NCBI GenBank assembly: GCA_903772945.1
Contig: CAICTM010000258.1
Location: 1-64,000, forward strand
Reading direction: 5' to 3'
Origin: Seminavis robusta
Taxonomy: Eukaryota; Bacillariophyta; Bacillariophyceae; Naviculales; Naviculaceae
Length of the DNA stretch: 64,000 bases
Shown here: piece by piece, positions 33,301-43,146 of the stretch
How positions within the stretch are numbered: the stretch's first letter is position 1
Layout of the letters: every line of letters begins with the position of its first letter
Notes under the pieces: generated by a model
The model's database searches: none
Told to the model about the DNA's origin: nothing
The model's input: only the letters and a program-made list of their open reading frames with translations
Program-made: the position numbers and the translations under genes

Positions 33301-34048
33301 GCATAGCAGAAGTGGAGCTCATGCCCGTGCTGTGACTTTCACTGGTTGTGGTGGTGGTATAGGAATCAGCTGGTCGTGGGAGTACCAGAATGGTGGCAGC
33401 AGATTGCTGGTTGGTGGTAGTACTAAAGCTGGTACAACTGCTGGTGATGGCAGTGCTGGGACTGTTTTGCAGAGTACTGAAGCGAAGACTTCCTTCTTCT
33501 GAAAAGCTAGTGGTGCTAGCTTGTTGTTCCACTTGCTGCAGAGCATTACCATTAGCAACGGCATTGTTGTCCTTGTCTTCGTCATTCGTGGCTAATGGGT
33601 TAATCCCGAGCTGGGTGATTGCGTGACTGTGCCGGCGCGACGTGGACTTCGACAGGCTCGACTTTTTAGGGTTAGGGGTTTTCGTGAGTCTGCTGCTTTC
33701 GCGTCGTTCTTTGCCACTGCTGCTGCTGCCTTGGCCGTTCAAGCGTCGATTGGAAGACTGCTTCTTCAAGGTGCCACCGTTGCTACTATTAATATTAGTA
33801 GCACTAGTAGCACTAGCACTAGCACTAGCACTAGTAGCACTAGTAGAAGAAGAAGACTTGGAGGATTTGCGGGAGCGCGAACTCTTCTTGCCGGCTTCTG
33901 CTGGTCGCTCTGAGTCGGAAGACAACGGGACTGTATCGGGAGTCGCGTCGCCTGTAGACTTGACGCTGATACTGGTAGTGTCTGCCATGGTGGTTGGTGC
34001 TATCGGTGTATCCTTGGTGCTCCCGTAGTTACATACAGCGGCCGCCAT
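30317..34048 (-). CDS. Large disordered protein with RanBP2-type zinc finger and Gln-rich coiled coil
   Basis: A 1243-residue single-exon ORF from the ATG at 34048. Order: Ser/Ala-rich N-terminus with basic SRSRKSSKS; a Gln-rich coiled coil (about 339-410); a RanBP2-type zinc finger near 517-545 (DVWTCPSC, then FCGVCG; C-x2-C-x11-C-x2-C). Next come three tandem copies of a KFE[VT]SF[AQ]xxSP unit, a basic region, two copies of an SYHG unit, then a long tail with repeated RRxKS-type motifs (RRSKSAL, RRNKSNE, RRAKSMD). A final helix is KSRTEQLKQRVQGL. RanBP2 fingers bind RNA or ubiquitin. The Ser-rich tail looks heavily phosphorylated. It is likely a cytosolic or nuclear scaffold; function unknown. 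Confidence 0.75.
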   Translation of the reverse strand: MAAAVCNYGSTKDTPIAPTTMADTTSISVKSTGDATPDTVPLSSDSERPAEAGKKSSRSRKSSKSSSSTSATSASASASATSATNINSSNGGTLKKQSSNRRLNGQGSSSSGKERRESSRLTKTPNPKKSSLSKSTSRRHSHAITQLGINPLATNDEDKDNNAVANGNALQQVEQQASTTSFSEEGSLRFSTLQNSPSTAITSSCTSFSTTTNQQSAATILVLPRPADSYTTTTTSESHSTGMSSTSAMHSSQHKHILVADPDAMLAQILQAVGQSTQEDPNGKHPLLSDQLAAAMHKLVQTATENGTIVVPPAATGTNNNTSPSSQNSSNSNTNTNNRLDQLQRQMEEMNKHQQALLEFQKQTLQERQKMEQTLQQQSQLIQQQADMLQQQQAQIQQLTHKIEQPEPQRRNHPSSPTKEQQQTAKEPALQYTPSPTKDETMETSQMLDRLAAFEELEASFKDLAMLGLPVREIKVIEDTPNAKPMAITTRVKDDEDDSSEPGHHEPGIVSKKDGLVDVWTCPSCNFEHEVTALQFCGVCGTSKPEENKFEVSFAVDSPFIKPDDNDEGSKFEVSFAADSPFGKPADKAADDNHKFETSFQANSPNQSPRKNNDKPRRSVSPPRAQEPLIQLQLHKELLKTDKEEIPKDMPPKSPMRRSNKFARSKSATDANLATTPKRTRPRIPPRSKTQMEDQLAKRMIVGGSYHGGSGGTATTPKKTGGRGRANMENRMAQQVLTAASYHGQERQKEEEEEIVIKCLDGNGGTELLDMDILNQQLSQLSTFDSAPAASAGAAPTASAPKTPKINKRRQVIRRSKSALDDPGASLPAAPPVSTGGFAGTTHRPSVRKAIPRRGRANSTDQLRLHQLQFQGGGEDAAASADDEPTNPAPAHDNNVASAQPTNSSDRRGILGVAVSAFHKSPKKAITAFKLAGGAMPKALVGGGKDKGRGFLLDSDDESNSQDDDDDHRKTNRSSSFRQLSDEPDPPKIDAVTMTPGRKSIRSSVASKSGWNKWFKAAPLADEVTKDTQENECEFDIDDSVHDIDDEEEVNMESIDESESDLVRRPRLRRNKSNEMTSDRSSGHSNRRASTRASVREEFRGSERGSNQGMRDARTRPRRAKSMDNTDDHSDAIQNFHSGDFGDTQATTESAKAGKPREMNRRRRASAVQRRKVGSDGPENAEDLKSRTEQLKQRVQGLRKGSGELQRTPKAEAADDISESTDGCTIYLENSIGNMSEITSPAM

Positions 34049-35034
34049 TGTCTTCTCTTTGCGTTTCTAAAAAATTCAAACTGTGAGAAGCATTGATTCT
34101 GGGTGGTTGCTTCACTTAAGAATTGATGCGAGAAATGGCTCTTGTGAGGCATTTCAGTCGCAATAATGACTATTACAATGACTGAATCCATCAACTATCA
34201 AGAGATTTAAGACAAGCTTCTCTTCACCGATTACGGAAATTACACGTAATTATCAATTCTCCCCATCAATTTTCTTTCCTTCCCCTCTCCTCTATTCGAT
34301 TGTGTTCTCTCATTGCGGCTGTCAAGAAGTCAATAAATCTACACCCCACTTCTCAAGGTGAAGGAGTACGAATAAGAAGGGAAAGGGGTCACAATGTCAA
34401 TGATGCTGTACCAACTGGTAAGACGATAAGACTTCTGCACATACGATTTACCAGTTTGTACGAAAGCTTCCTCCTTCCCTCCAATTCCAACATTCAAACT
34501 ACAACTTGATAGCTCTGACAGCTTATCAAACTTACATGTACATGTAGTTCTTCGCTCGTTATGCTCCTGGCTAGCTAGTGGTGGGGTTAGCCAGGAGGAG
34601 CTGCAGGCTGCCGCTCCGGGGTCTGGGAGTTGTGTGAAGGTGTTTTGGACTACGGTATTGCAAAGATCTATCATAACCTGCTCCAGCGACAGGTTCAAGT
34701 GTTGTTCAGACTGAGACTCTGTGCTCCGGGGTTGGGCTTGCTGGATGGAACACGCGTAGCAGACAGCACCCGAAGCAACATATGTAGTATTCGTTATAGT
34801 TTATTATGAATGATTGATTGAATATGGAAGAGCTACATGGGCCCTTGCCTGCACTGACTGACTGACTGACTGACTGACTGACTGATGTGTTTGTCAAACA
34901 GCCAGCAAGTCTCGAGCGGATTGGTCCCCCCGCCCTCTTTCCATCCGCTTGTCGACACGTCAGCTCTTGCTTTCCTTATTTGCGGTTTGCACGGCATGCA
35001 GGCATCATGCCTACAGACTTGCAGTGCTTATTAA
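34049..35034. other. Intergenic spacer with an ACTG tandem repeat
   Basis: About 990 bases. A 33-base run of eight ACTG units lies at 34853-34885. ACATGTACATGT is present near 34535-34547. No gene is supported on either strand. Confidence 0.55.
34853..34885. repeat. (ACTG)8 microsatellite
   Basis: Perfect tetranucleotide repeat, visible directly. It sits in intergenic DNA. Confidence 0.95.
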
Positions 35035-36292
35035 TTAAAATTCTGCGGGGGACAGTCCAAAACCAACGCTACCAGTGTTGAAGAACACATTGCTGGAATC
35101 GAGGGCCTGGAGGTACACGGTCTGGTACGAAAACACTTGAAAGTTGTTGCGGCGCTGCGAAATCTCAAACGCGGTAGGAATATAGTTGGCGCTCGTAGCG
35201 GTCCAAGTCATTTTGGCATTCCAGCGAATTTGCTGAGTGGCTTCTTGTGATGGAAGGTATTCTGCTTTCCCAATCGTAATAGCGATATCGTGAAGCTGAT
35301 TGTTGTTATTGGCAAAGATACGATCCACTTCGTCCGTCAACCACTTGTCCGTCTCAACACCCAACGCTTGATACTCGGCGTTAGTGGGCTGTCGATCGTT
35401 CTGGGTAATGGTGTAGTTCAAAAAGACTGCCATATCTCTGGTGGCCGACACGGGGAAGTTGCTGGCTTCCAATGCCGCTTGATCCGCAGGATCGATGCAA
35501 AAGTCGGTACGAGCGTTGTGCGATCCACGACATCCAGGAACCGGCTGACCGGCATTTCGTTGGAAACAAATCAAACCTGATGGAAAAGGAATGTGGAGGA
35601 GAGAATGCAATCATGTTAGTAAAAGACTAGCTAGCAGTAGTACGGTATCATTGTTCTGCTTCCAAACCGTACCTTCTTGACATTCAGCGTTCGTATCGCA
35701 GTCACCTGTATGGATGGAGAAGAGAGACAGATTGCAAGACAGATGTTAGAAGAGATGTCTCTTCACCAGCTTGGCAATCACGAGATATCAAAAAGGAGGT
35801 TCCAACATACCTTGGCATTTTCCAAGAGGAAATGGCCCATCGCCGTTGTTTCCAACCACGGTAAGCGGGGGACCCAATAGACTTTCAGGAGCACCAATGG
35901 GAACACAGTAGTCTGTCCTATGGGTCACTTCACCTTCCGCAATATTGCAAAGGGGAAGCGGATCACCAGCATGTCTATGGAAGCATTTCAAGTTATCGCC
36001 ACAATCACTGCCGTTCCGAAAGCAAAACAAGAACACAAATAGGTCCGTCCAGTCCATGAGTGATGGATTGCCCGCCACCATCAATCTACTGATTCATTCG
36101 TCTACATCGCACTTACCTGTCACTATCACAATCTCCCTGGCAAAGACTCAAAGGATACGTGTTGGTAATCACATGTTGACCCTGAATCACATCCTGTTGC
36201 AATTCCCGGTCCTCGTCTGCGCCAAGCCGGGCGTCTGTTACGGAAACCAAAACGGCCAAGACCGTGAATCCAAAATACAAGAACTTGGTCAT
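35035..36292 (-). CDS. Secreted Cys-rich protein with two GDCDxDxxC modules, four exons
   Basis: Exons on the minus strand: 36292-36117, 36007-35811, 35705-35673 and 35576-35035, all with GT-AG ends and continuous frame, giving 315 residues. The start MTKFLYFGFTVLAVLVSVTDA is a signal peptide. Two similar Cys-rich modules follow, each with CQGDCDxDxxC (split by an intron), then LKCF[HQ]R or LICFQR, VPGC or LPLC, and a closing DYC or DFC. This pattern is familiar from many diatom secreted or wall-associated proteins. The C-terminal 130 residues form a separate domain (FLNYTITQND, WLTDEVDRIF, FQVFSYQTVYLQAL). Exon 3 is only 33 nt and encodes the second GDCD core. Function unknown; extracellular location is likely. 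Confidence 0.8.
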
Positions 36293-36881
36293 GTTGAATG
36301 GAATACGCAACGTCGAGAGGATAGTACGGTAGATGATGATAACACAACGTCCTGTGCTTTGCAAAAAGGCAAAGTTTATAATAAAGAGGACCAAATTTGC
36401 AAAAGTGAAGCGATACACATTCCTTCTTGCATTGCGACGATCAACACTTCTTGCGAAAACTTCCACCAATGCTCTCGCCCACTCACGGTTTTGGCGATCG
36501 CGAGTCCGCGGGAGTTGATGCCCGCGTCCTTTGACGCAAAACGCTCTAACAACCAAGAGATCGATCTTCAGAGTGCTAAACACAATAGCTTTGGCGAGAA
36601 AGTGTGACTCCCTCCACCCTAAAGACAAACTACACAACTAGAGAGCAAGGTGCGCTGACGAAAGGATACGGGCAAAATGGCGAAGCCACGGGTTTCTAAT
36701 TACCAAACAGCCCTCACTCGTTTGAGGTATCGTACCGTACTGTATGCAAATAAGCTCCGACCATGCATCTGAGCAGGAGCACAAGTAAGTAGAGTAGGTG
36801 TCCTTGACGTCCGGGGCACTCTATCTCTATTCGAAGGCTACTAGTAGCTAGTTGCTACCAGGTAGCTAGCTAGTAACCAAG
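36293..36881. other. Divergent intergenic region
   Basis: About 590 bases between divergent genes, so it should hold both promoters. CTAG-rich runs (about 36838-36875) lie just upstream of the plus-strand gene. No further gene is supported. Confidence 0.5.
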
Positions 36882-37423
36882 ATGCAGATCGATGAGGTGG
36901 AGCTTGATCGCTTGGTGGAGGACGATGAGTCCATGGCCATGTTTACGATTCGTAGCAGCGACGGCAAAATAGCGCCTAAGAACGCCGTAGCCCAGGAGAA
37001 GATGAACAAGCTGAACGAATCAGAGTTGATCTCGTTGATCCGAGGTCTCTACCTGAAGCCTCCTCCAGACAACGATAATGACATTGCGAGGGCCACGAGT
37101 TCCCCTCCGAAGGACCAACGCGACGCCGTGGAAGCAGAACGCAACAAGTCCGAAGATCACGAACAAGATCGCGGCAAGCCCGACCGACGTCGAAAGCATT
37201 CTTCGAGTTCCAGCGTCGCTTCCGGTATTGCAAGCGCTTATTCAAGAGGATTCTTTCGGCGTAAGAAGGAAAAGAAAAAGTCCAAACACACCGACAAGTA
37301 CGACCCGACGCAACGGTCTGGCAGGAAGCGCAACGCAACGAATAGCACTACAGAGACGACCACAGAAGAGTCTTTTGAGTTTCTGAACGACCGTCATCCA
37401 CCTCCTCGTACTATTGATGGCCC

Positions 37424-37462
<39 letters not shown>

Positions 37463-38335
37463 TCCGCAACACCCGCCGCATCCTCACTTTTACGGTCCGT
37501 TCAACATGTACGCTCCGCCACAATGGTATAATGCCTTGACATCAAGGCCGCCGCCTCTCTACCATACGGATACGGCCCGCCGCCTTTGTACAATCCGTAT
37601 GCATACCCGCGGCCAAGGCCGCCACCACCCCCAATGGGAATGCCGCCTCAGGCTCTCATGTATCCGTATGGGGTACCGCCGCAGCTACCGGTACAGCGTC
37701 GCGCGCAAACATTACCACCGCAGCAACTGGGGCAAGGGCAACATCCTCAGCCACAGCAATTGCAGCAGCAGCAGCAATTGCAGCAGCAACAGCAGCAGCA
37801 ATGGCAGCAGCAACAGCAACAGTATCAAAATGTTACACAACCACCCAACGACCCACAGGCACCGATTGCTTCGGAGCCCAAGGAAAAAGAAATTACTACG
37901 GCAAAGCACGAGGAGACCACAGCCGAAGCTACTAATGGCCCAGACAACAAAACGGCACCACCGGATGCGTCCAACGTTGTCTCGCCAAGGTCAAGAAGCA
38001 CGTTGACCTTGGAGCAACGTAAAGATCGTTTGAGGCAATTTCTGAGGTATCAGCATCTTGTGGCCGCAAAAGCGTTTGCAAAGCAAGGGGTCATCGAAAT
38101 CGATGGCAAAAAGTATCAGGTAAGCTCGGCGTCAAAGGCGGGTAGCAAGATGGCCGCGGGAAGCCGAAACTCCAAAGATGATAGCAAGGGTAGCAACACG
38201 AAGAAGTCTTCGAGCTGCTGCAGCGGTTGGTGCTGTGAAGGCTGTTGCACTGGTTCCGGGGTACTGTTCCCTGGTTTTTGCTGCATCCCTAAATGCATCT
38301 TTATGGAGTGGAAGTATTGTGTTTGCATGTACTAA
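36882..38335 (+). CDS. PolyQ/Pro-rich protein with Cys-rich tail, one-base frameshift at about 37562
   Basis: The 5' part (from MQIDEVELDRLVEDDE) continues to about 37560. There the Pro/Tyr-rich sequence changes frame, and the second part runs to 38335. Adding one C to the CC at 37562-37563 joins two matching Pro-Tyr-Gly-rich repeats, so the break is most likely a single-base loss. The protein (about 484 residues) has an N-terminal acidic region with a helix (SELISLIRGLYL), a basic Ser/Arg region, a pure CAG-coded Gln run (about 37425-37460), and a Pro/Tyr/Met-rich section. More Gln-rich tracts and a helix (RLRQFLRYQHLVAAKAF) follow. It ends in an unusual Cys-rich tail (CCSGWCCEGCC, CCIPKC), which suggests membrane attachment by acylation. 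Family unknown. Confidence 0.65.
37425..37460 (+). repeat. CAG (polyQ) microsatellite inside a coding region
   Basis: About twelve uninterrupted CAG codons. Less regular CAG/CAA tracts follow at about 37755-37822. Such runs can vary in length between alleles. Confidence 0.85.
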
Positions 38336-38567
38336 GAGAAAGCAATCACCGCCAGCTACTCTATGCATGCTGAAGCAAAACTCGACGACGCCCACTAAAA
38401 AAGATAGATAAACAGATGAAGCTTCTGCCTATGCCTCTATTTAAACTGCTGCTTCTAGCTAGATAGCATATTGGGGAACCGGCCCGTTCCAAGGCCTAAC
38501 TGCACGCGGACAGCTCCAGGTTGTTTCTACTTATTCCAGTACGCGTGGACCAGGCTGCTGCTGTTGC

Positions 38568-41500
38568 TTAGGCGTAGACCTTTCCCCAAGTTTGTTGCTT
38601 GCAAAGCTGGTGAAAGTCCTTTACGCGTGCATCAACGAAACTGGACACTTCGGATGGGTCCACACTAGGACGCCCTCGAGAAGCCTCGCTTTCAGTGCCA
38701 TTCTGGGGAGCACAGATGGCTTGAACCACCAGCATACGACGCTTCGTGTTTGGGTTGAGCCACTTGTCGAATGCATCCAATACGGTCGACTTTTCGAGAC
38801 CACGCAGGGCAAGTGCTTCGTTCCTGTTAACTTCCCAATCGAAGCGACCGTCACGGATCTCGGCCCAAAAGCTGGATGTTTCTTCAGCCAGAGAGTTGAA
38901 CATGTCGAGTTTGTCCTTGGCCAAGGACACAAGATTGGCCATGTATTCTTCGTTCGTCATTTTCTCCAAATCTTGGCGGAAATCCACAAGGAACTTGTTA
39001 ATTCGATCAGTTGCGTCAGCCTAGGTGCACAATTGAAACAAGTGACGAAGCAAGAAGCACGGAGCGAAACAAATGAAGCAAAAGGGGAAGGTCAGAAAAG
39101 TTCAGCCTTGACTGTTGTTGCCTCCCTTCGCTTTGCAGCGACAGCGACTCACTGCACTATGGGTTGCCGTTACAACCACAAACTTCAAACCCATTATTCC
39201 CACAGTCCACCTAGAGTCACAAGAAACACGGTAGCCATACTGGGATTCGAAGGACAAGACATGAGGATGTGGTGCCAAAAACTGAGGTTTGCAACACGAC
39301 TTCTGGGGCACCTACCTGTTCCTTGGTTCGGAGCTGATTGTAGAGGGGTTCTTCCATCAGGTGGACCAGCATATCGATGATAACTCGGTCATTGATATCA
39401 TCCTTGCCGATTTGGAAATAGTATTCGACAGCCGTGTTTCCTGATTCCAAATCCTTTGAGGGGACCGTGGCAATCACAGGCTCGTTGCTTGGTGGGATCT
39501 TGGCTACGAATTCGTAGTAATACTTCTTCTTGGGCAGCACACCGCTACCCGACGATGTCAGCATATCCTCAATCAAATCCGCGGCGGCGTTGGCTCCAGC
39601 AACGTCAACGTTACCATGGAAGAAGCTTTGAACGCTGATGTTTTCCAACAGGGAAGAGGCAATTTCAACAAAAGTCGGAAGCTCAAGCGTTGCCACAGTG
39701 GCGGACTTCGTTCGACGATATCATCAAAGACCATTTGAGGATATCAGTCTAAATCTCCACTGAGCAATCGACTTGCAACATACCTTTTGTGCCGAAGACC
39801 AAGTCCCAGGGCAAATGCAACGAACTCGCACCCCAGAAGCCATCGACAACGCTTCCATCGCCGAGTTTTGATATTTCCGTTGCAGCATTTCCATTGCAAC
39901 GCTGAAGCGCGCGTCTTCAATTCCATCGGGAAGGCCATCTTGGGCCGTCCGACCGCGGAAGCTCATCAATCTGCGGAAAACAACCTCAAAGAGAGACAGC
40001 AACTTGTCGTCAAACCCCTTCGAGGTACATAGTGCAAATGGTGTAAATACGGAAAGGAGTAGCGCAAAATACAGTGCAGAATCGTACTCGCTCAACTCAC
40101 ATTGACTCTGAAACCAAAACCATTCTCCGAACTCTCGATAGTGCTATGGAGATCGCACAATGTTGCCATGTACACCGTCTCTGTCAACACATCGTAGCAA
40201 AGCTGAACCACAAGCTCGGCACAGGCGCGATGTAGAGGACTCTCGTTTACAAGGTTCGAGAATACAGCTACCCGAAGTTCCGCTATTGGTCGCAGAAACG
40301 TGCGATCCTGCATGTGCCAAAGCTTCAATTTCTACCGATAAAACAAGAGTCAGGCGAACTAGAGACCATACCATCGACAAAAAAAGTCATAAAGTTTGAA
40401 GCAGACTGACCTGGCTACTTCGAACCAACTGAGGCAGATGAGACTCTACCTTGGCTGGAGGGATAGCTGGAAATTGAGTTCCTTCTAACACGTTCTCGTC
40501 GCTCTCATCTCCGAACTTGCGCACTGCGCCTTCGCCATCCTTTGGCACCGCAACAACCTTGAACTTGATTTTCTTTTTGTCGAGAGTCCCTTCGTGGCCG
40601 CACGTTCGGGATAGGTCTGCAGCTTGACAGTCAAGTTTATGCCATTTTTCATCTTCGTCCTCATACGAAACCAGGATCTCATTCTTGAGACTATTAAACT
40701 TCGTGACAGTTCCTGGCAGCCATTGCTGCAAAAAGAGAAGAAGTGTGTGAGTCCAGAGTATCCGCATAGATCCACAAGGCCACGAGCAATGAAAATACCT
40801 TTTGTTTCCCGACCGGAATACAAAACTTCAAAGAGCAGTTTAGCAAAGGGTGATCGCAATCATCTGGTGGAGTTGGCTTGATGTCAAAATTAGATGGCAC
40901 GTATGGGTTCTTGGGAGGAAGGCTAAGCATGGAATCTTGCGGTGGCTTTTGAGGACACGACAAATCCTTCCACTTTGTGACCAATTCTGGGTCAATGTCC
41001 TGCACCCAATAGTAAGTACCAAACCAAGGTTCCTGTTTCGGAGACCCAACAGCTTCGCGGTTAAATTTCACACTAGCTTCCAAAACATCAAAGGGTTCAC
41101 TGTCCGTTTTCGTCTCTTCGAAGTCAGAAGCCCTACCAAAGGTTGAAGAAAAGAAATCAACTCTGGCATTCTCTGGATTGAACAAAACCAGCAGATCCTG
41201 GGATAAACATACGTTGATGTTAGGAAAGCTAGCAAGTCTCAAGTTGTGGCAAGAGCATCTACGGCAAGACTGGCATACCTGAATTTCTTGGGGATCATAA
41301 TGGAACAAGAGGTGGCTTCCATCCAGAAGCCGCTCACTCGGTAGATTGAGATGTGGAGCAAAATCTTCCACAAGACCCTCCACTAAATCCTCGGGACTCG
41401 GTTCATCCGCGTATCGATACGCAAACTCATGTAGCGAGTGAAGCTCCGAATAGATCCATTCGGGCAACGTGGTTCCATAGCTGCGAAGCATTCCAATATA

Positions 41501-43146
41501 GGTATAGAGTTCTGCAATAATGGCAGGCCAGTGGTCGACTCCCTCAATGGACAGTGTGAATGTCATAGTAAACAACGTATGCGACGAAGCATTCTTTCGT
41601 GATCCCAAAGCAAATCCACAATCAGGTACAATACAAAGAAGAGGAATAGTTAGCTCCATCCTTCAGCAAAAGCAATCAAAGCTACCGGTCATGCTTGATC
41701 ACGTACTTCCATTCCATCATGTCCAGCTCCTGCTACACAGGTAGTGACCCATGATTTCTTTTTGAGCGAGGACAAGAGGCTTCCTTCAGCCTCGTGCCCG
41801 AGCAGATGTGCGATGTAATCACAAGGTTTGGTCTTCCAATGACCAAGTTGCGGCGGTAGTTGCCACGTAATGGAGAGGTTGTGTCTGTCTTTCACAGGAA
41901 TGATCCGATACATTCTGAATGATGACGCGGCAAAGGGACCTCCGAGCTTTTGAATGGGAGAGTGACTTGACGACTCCCAAGAGGGAGCTGGTGACTTTCC
42001 TCCGTTCTGCTTCTTGCGGGGAAGAGCAGGAACATCCTTATAACACTTGATCACCATGTCTTCCAACTGGTCCAACGAGTACGCACCAACCACGACAAGG
42101 CGCATATTTGACGCGTAGTAATGCTGCATCGTAAATATTTGTGTGTGAGCGCATCATCATAAAATACTAAATTGTCTCCATGCCATGCAAGCAACAGCCT
42201 TGATTGCCCATTGTTCATGGCTTACCTCGTCGTAAAACTCTCTCAACCTGACGAGAGGATCGACATTCTCGCGCTCTGGGATTTCCTAGTATTGCGTGAA
42301 CAAGCAGAGTCGTTAGAATGCGTGGTGCAACTCAATGAGAGGCGAACAAGACAAGACAAAACGAAACGAAACCCTCACTTTTAATGATTTGATGTTTCCC
42401 CATTGGAATTGTGAGAATGGGTGCTTGGGGTTGTCACAGGTGGCGCCCCATAGTTGCTGCAACCTGACGTGATCACTCTGCTTGTTCAGTTGATACTCGG
42501 ATTCAATGGCCTTGAGCTCACGATCTACTCCACTCTTGAGCAGAAGAGGTGCAATGAAGAACTGCGCCAATCGGTCCAAGGCTCCCATCAAGTATTCTTG
42601 TGGAATGGAAAAGTAATAGGTGGTGTTTTCACTCTCCGTGTAGGCGTTGTCACTGCCTCCGTGCTTGGACATGTAAACGTCGTAGTCATTTTCCACGGGA
42701 TACTTTTCACTTCCCATGAAAAGAAGGTGCTCTAGAAAATGCGCCAACCCTAGGCAGTCGGGTGGATCAGAGAAGCTGCCCACGCCTACCGTCAAGGCTG
42801 CGGCAGCATCTCGTAACCAGGACGCACCGCCTTCGTCTTCGTCATCTTCGTCATCACTCTCCGGAGTCTTCATGTCTTCCCCATCTTCGTCTTCTTCTTC
42901 CTCGTCGTCGTCCTCGGGATCCAACACCATGACTCCCTCGCTTTGAATCTGATTCATGGCCGCCACGTCGGACACCAAAACAGCCCGCAGACCGTTGGGC
43001 AGCAAGATCTGTCGGTACACTTTCTTGTCTAGGGGGGCCTTGGATGGATTCAAGTCAGGTCCCACCTGCACAGGGACGTTTTTTCCCTTCCCCTCCTCAT
43101 CTTTGGCACTACCGGTAAGTACCATTGGAACAGTAGTGGAATCCAT
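38568..43146 (-). CDS. Nardilysin/insulysin-like M16 zinc metallopeptidase with Tudor-like insert, eleven exons
   Basis: Exons on the minus strand: 43146-42379, 42285-42226, 42123-41707, 41593-41279, 41197-40799, 40725-40411, 40331-40101, 40017-39784, 39705-39316, 39239-39153, 39020-38568; 1222 residues, every junction in phase 0. The zinc site is present: HFLEH (about residue 135) with the downstream Glu in ELKAIESEYQ. A long acidic run (about 75-107) sits just before it, as in nardilysin. Later landmarks include NLSITWQLPP, GHEAEGSLLSSLKKK, WFGTYY, LWHMQDRTF, LRTKEQ and GYRVSCDSRWTVGIMG. Between NPYVPSNFDIKP and PQLVRSSQ there is an extra region of about 100 residues with a Tudor-like look (KQWLPGTVTKFNS, then VSYEDEDEKWHKLD). 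M16A enzymes cleave peptides inside a closed chamber. No signal peptide is seen, so it is probably cytosolic. Confidence 0.85.

Noticed and set aside
37242-37523. Leucine-run ORF on the minus strand
   Set aside because: Antisense of the CAG repeat (CTG codons).
38112-38125. Splice donor (CAGGTAAGC) in the polyQ gene
   Set aside because: The frame continues for 70 residues into a distinctive Cys-rich tail, and no better downstream exon was seen.
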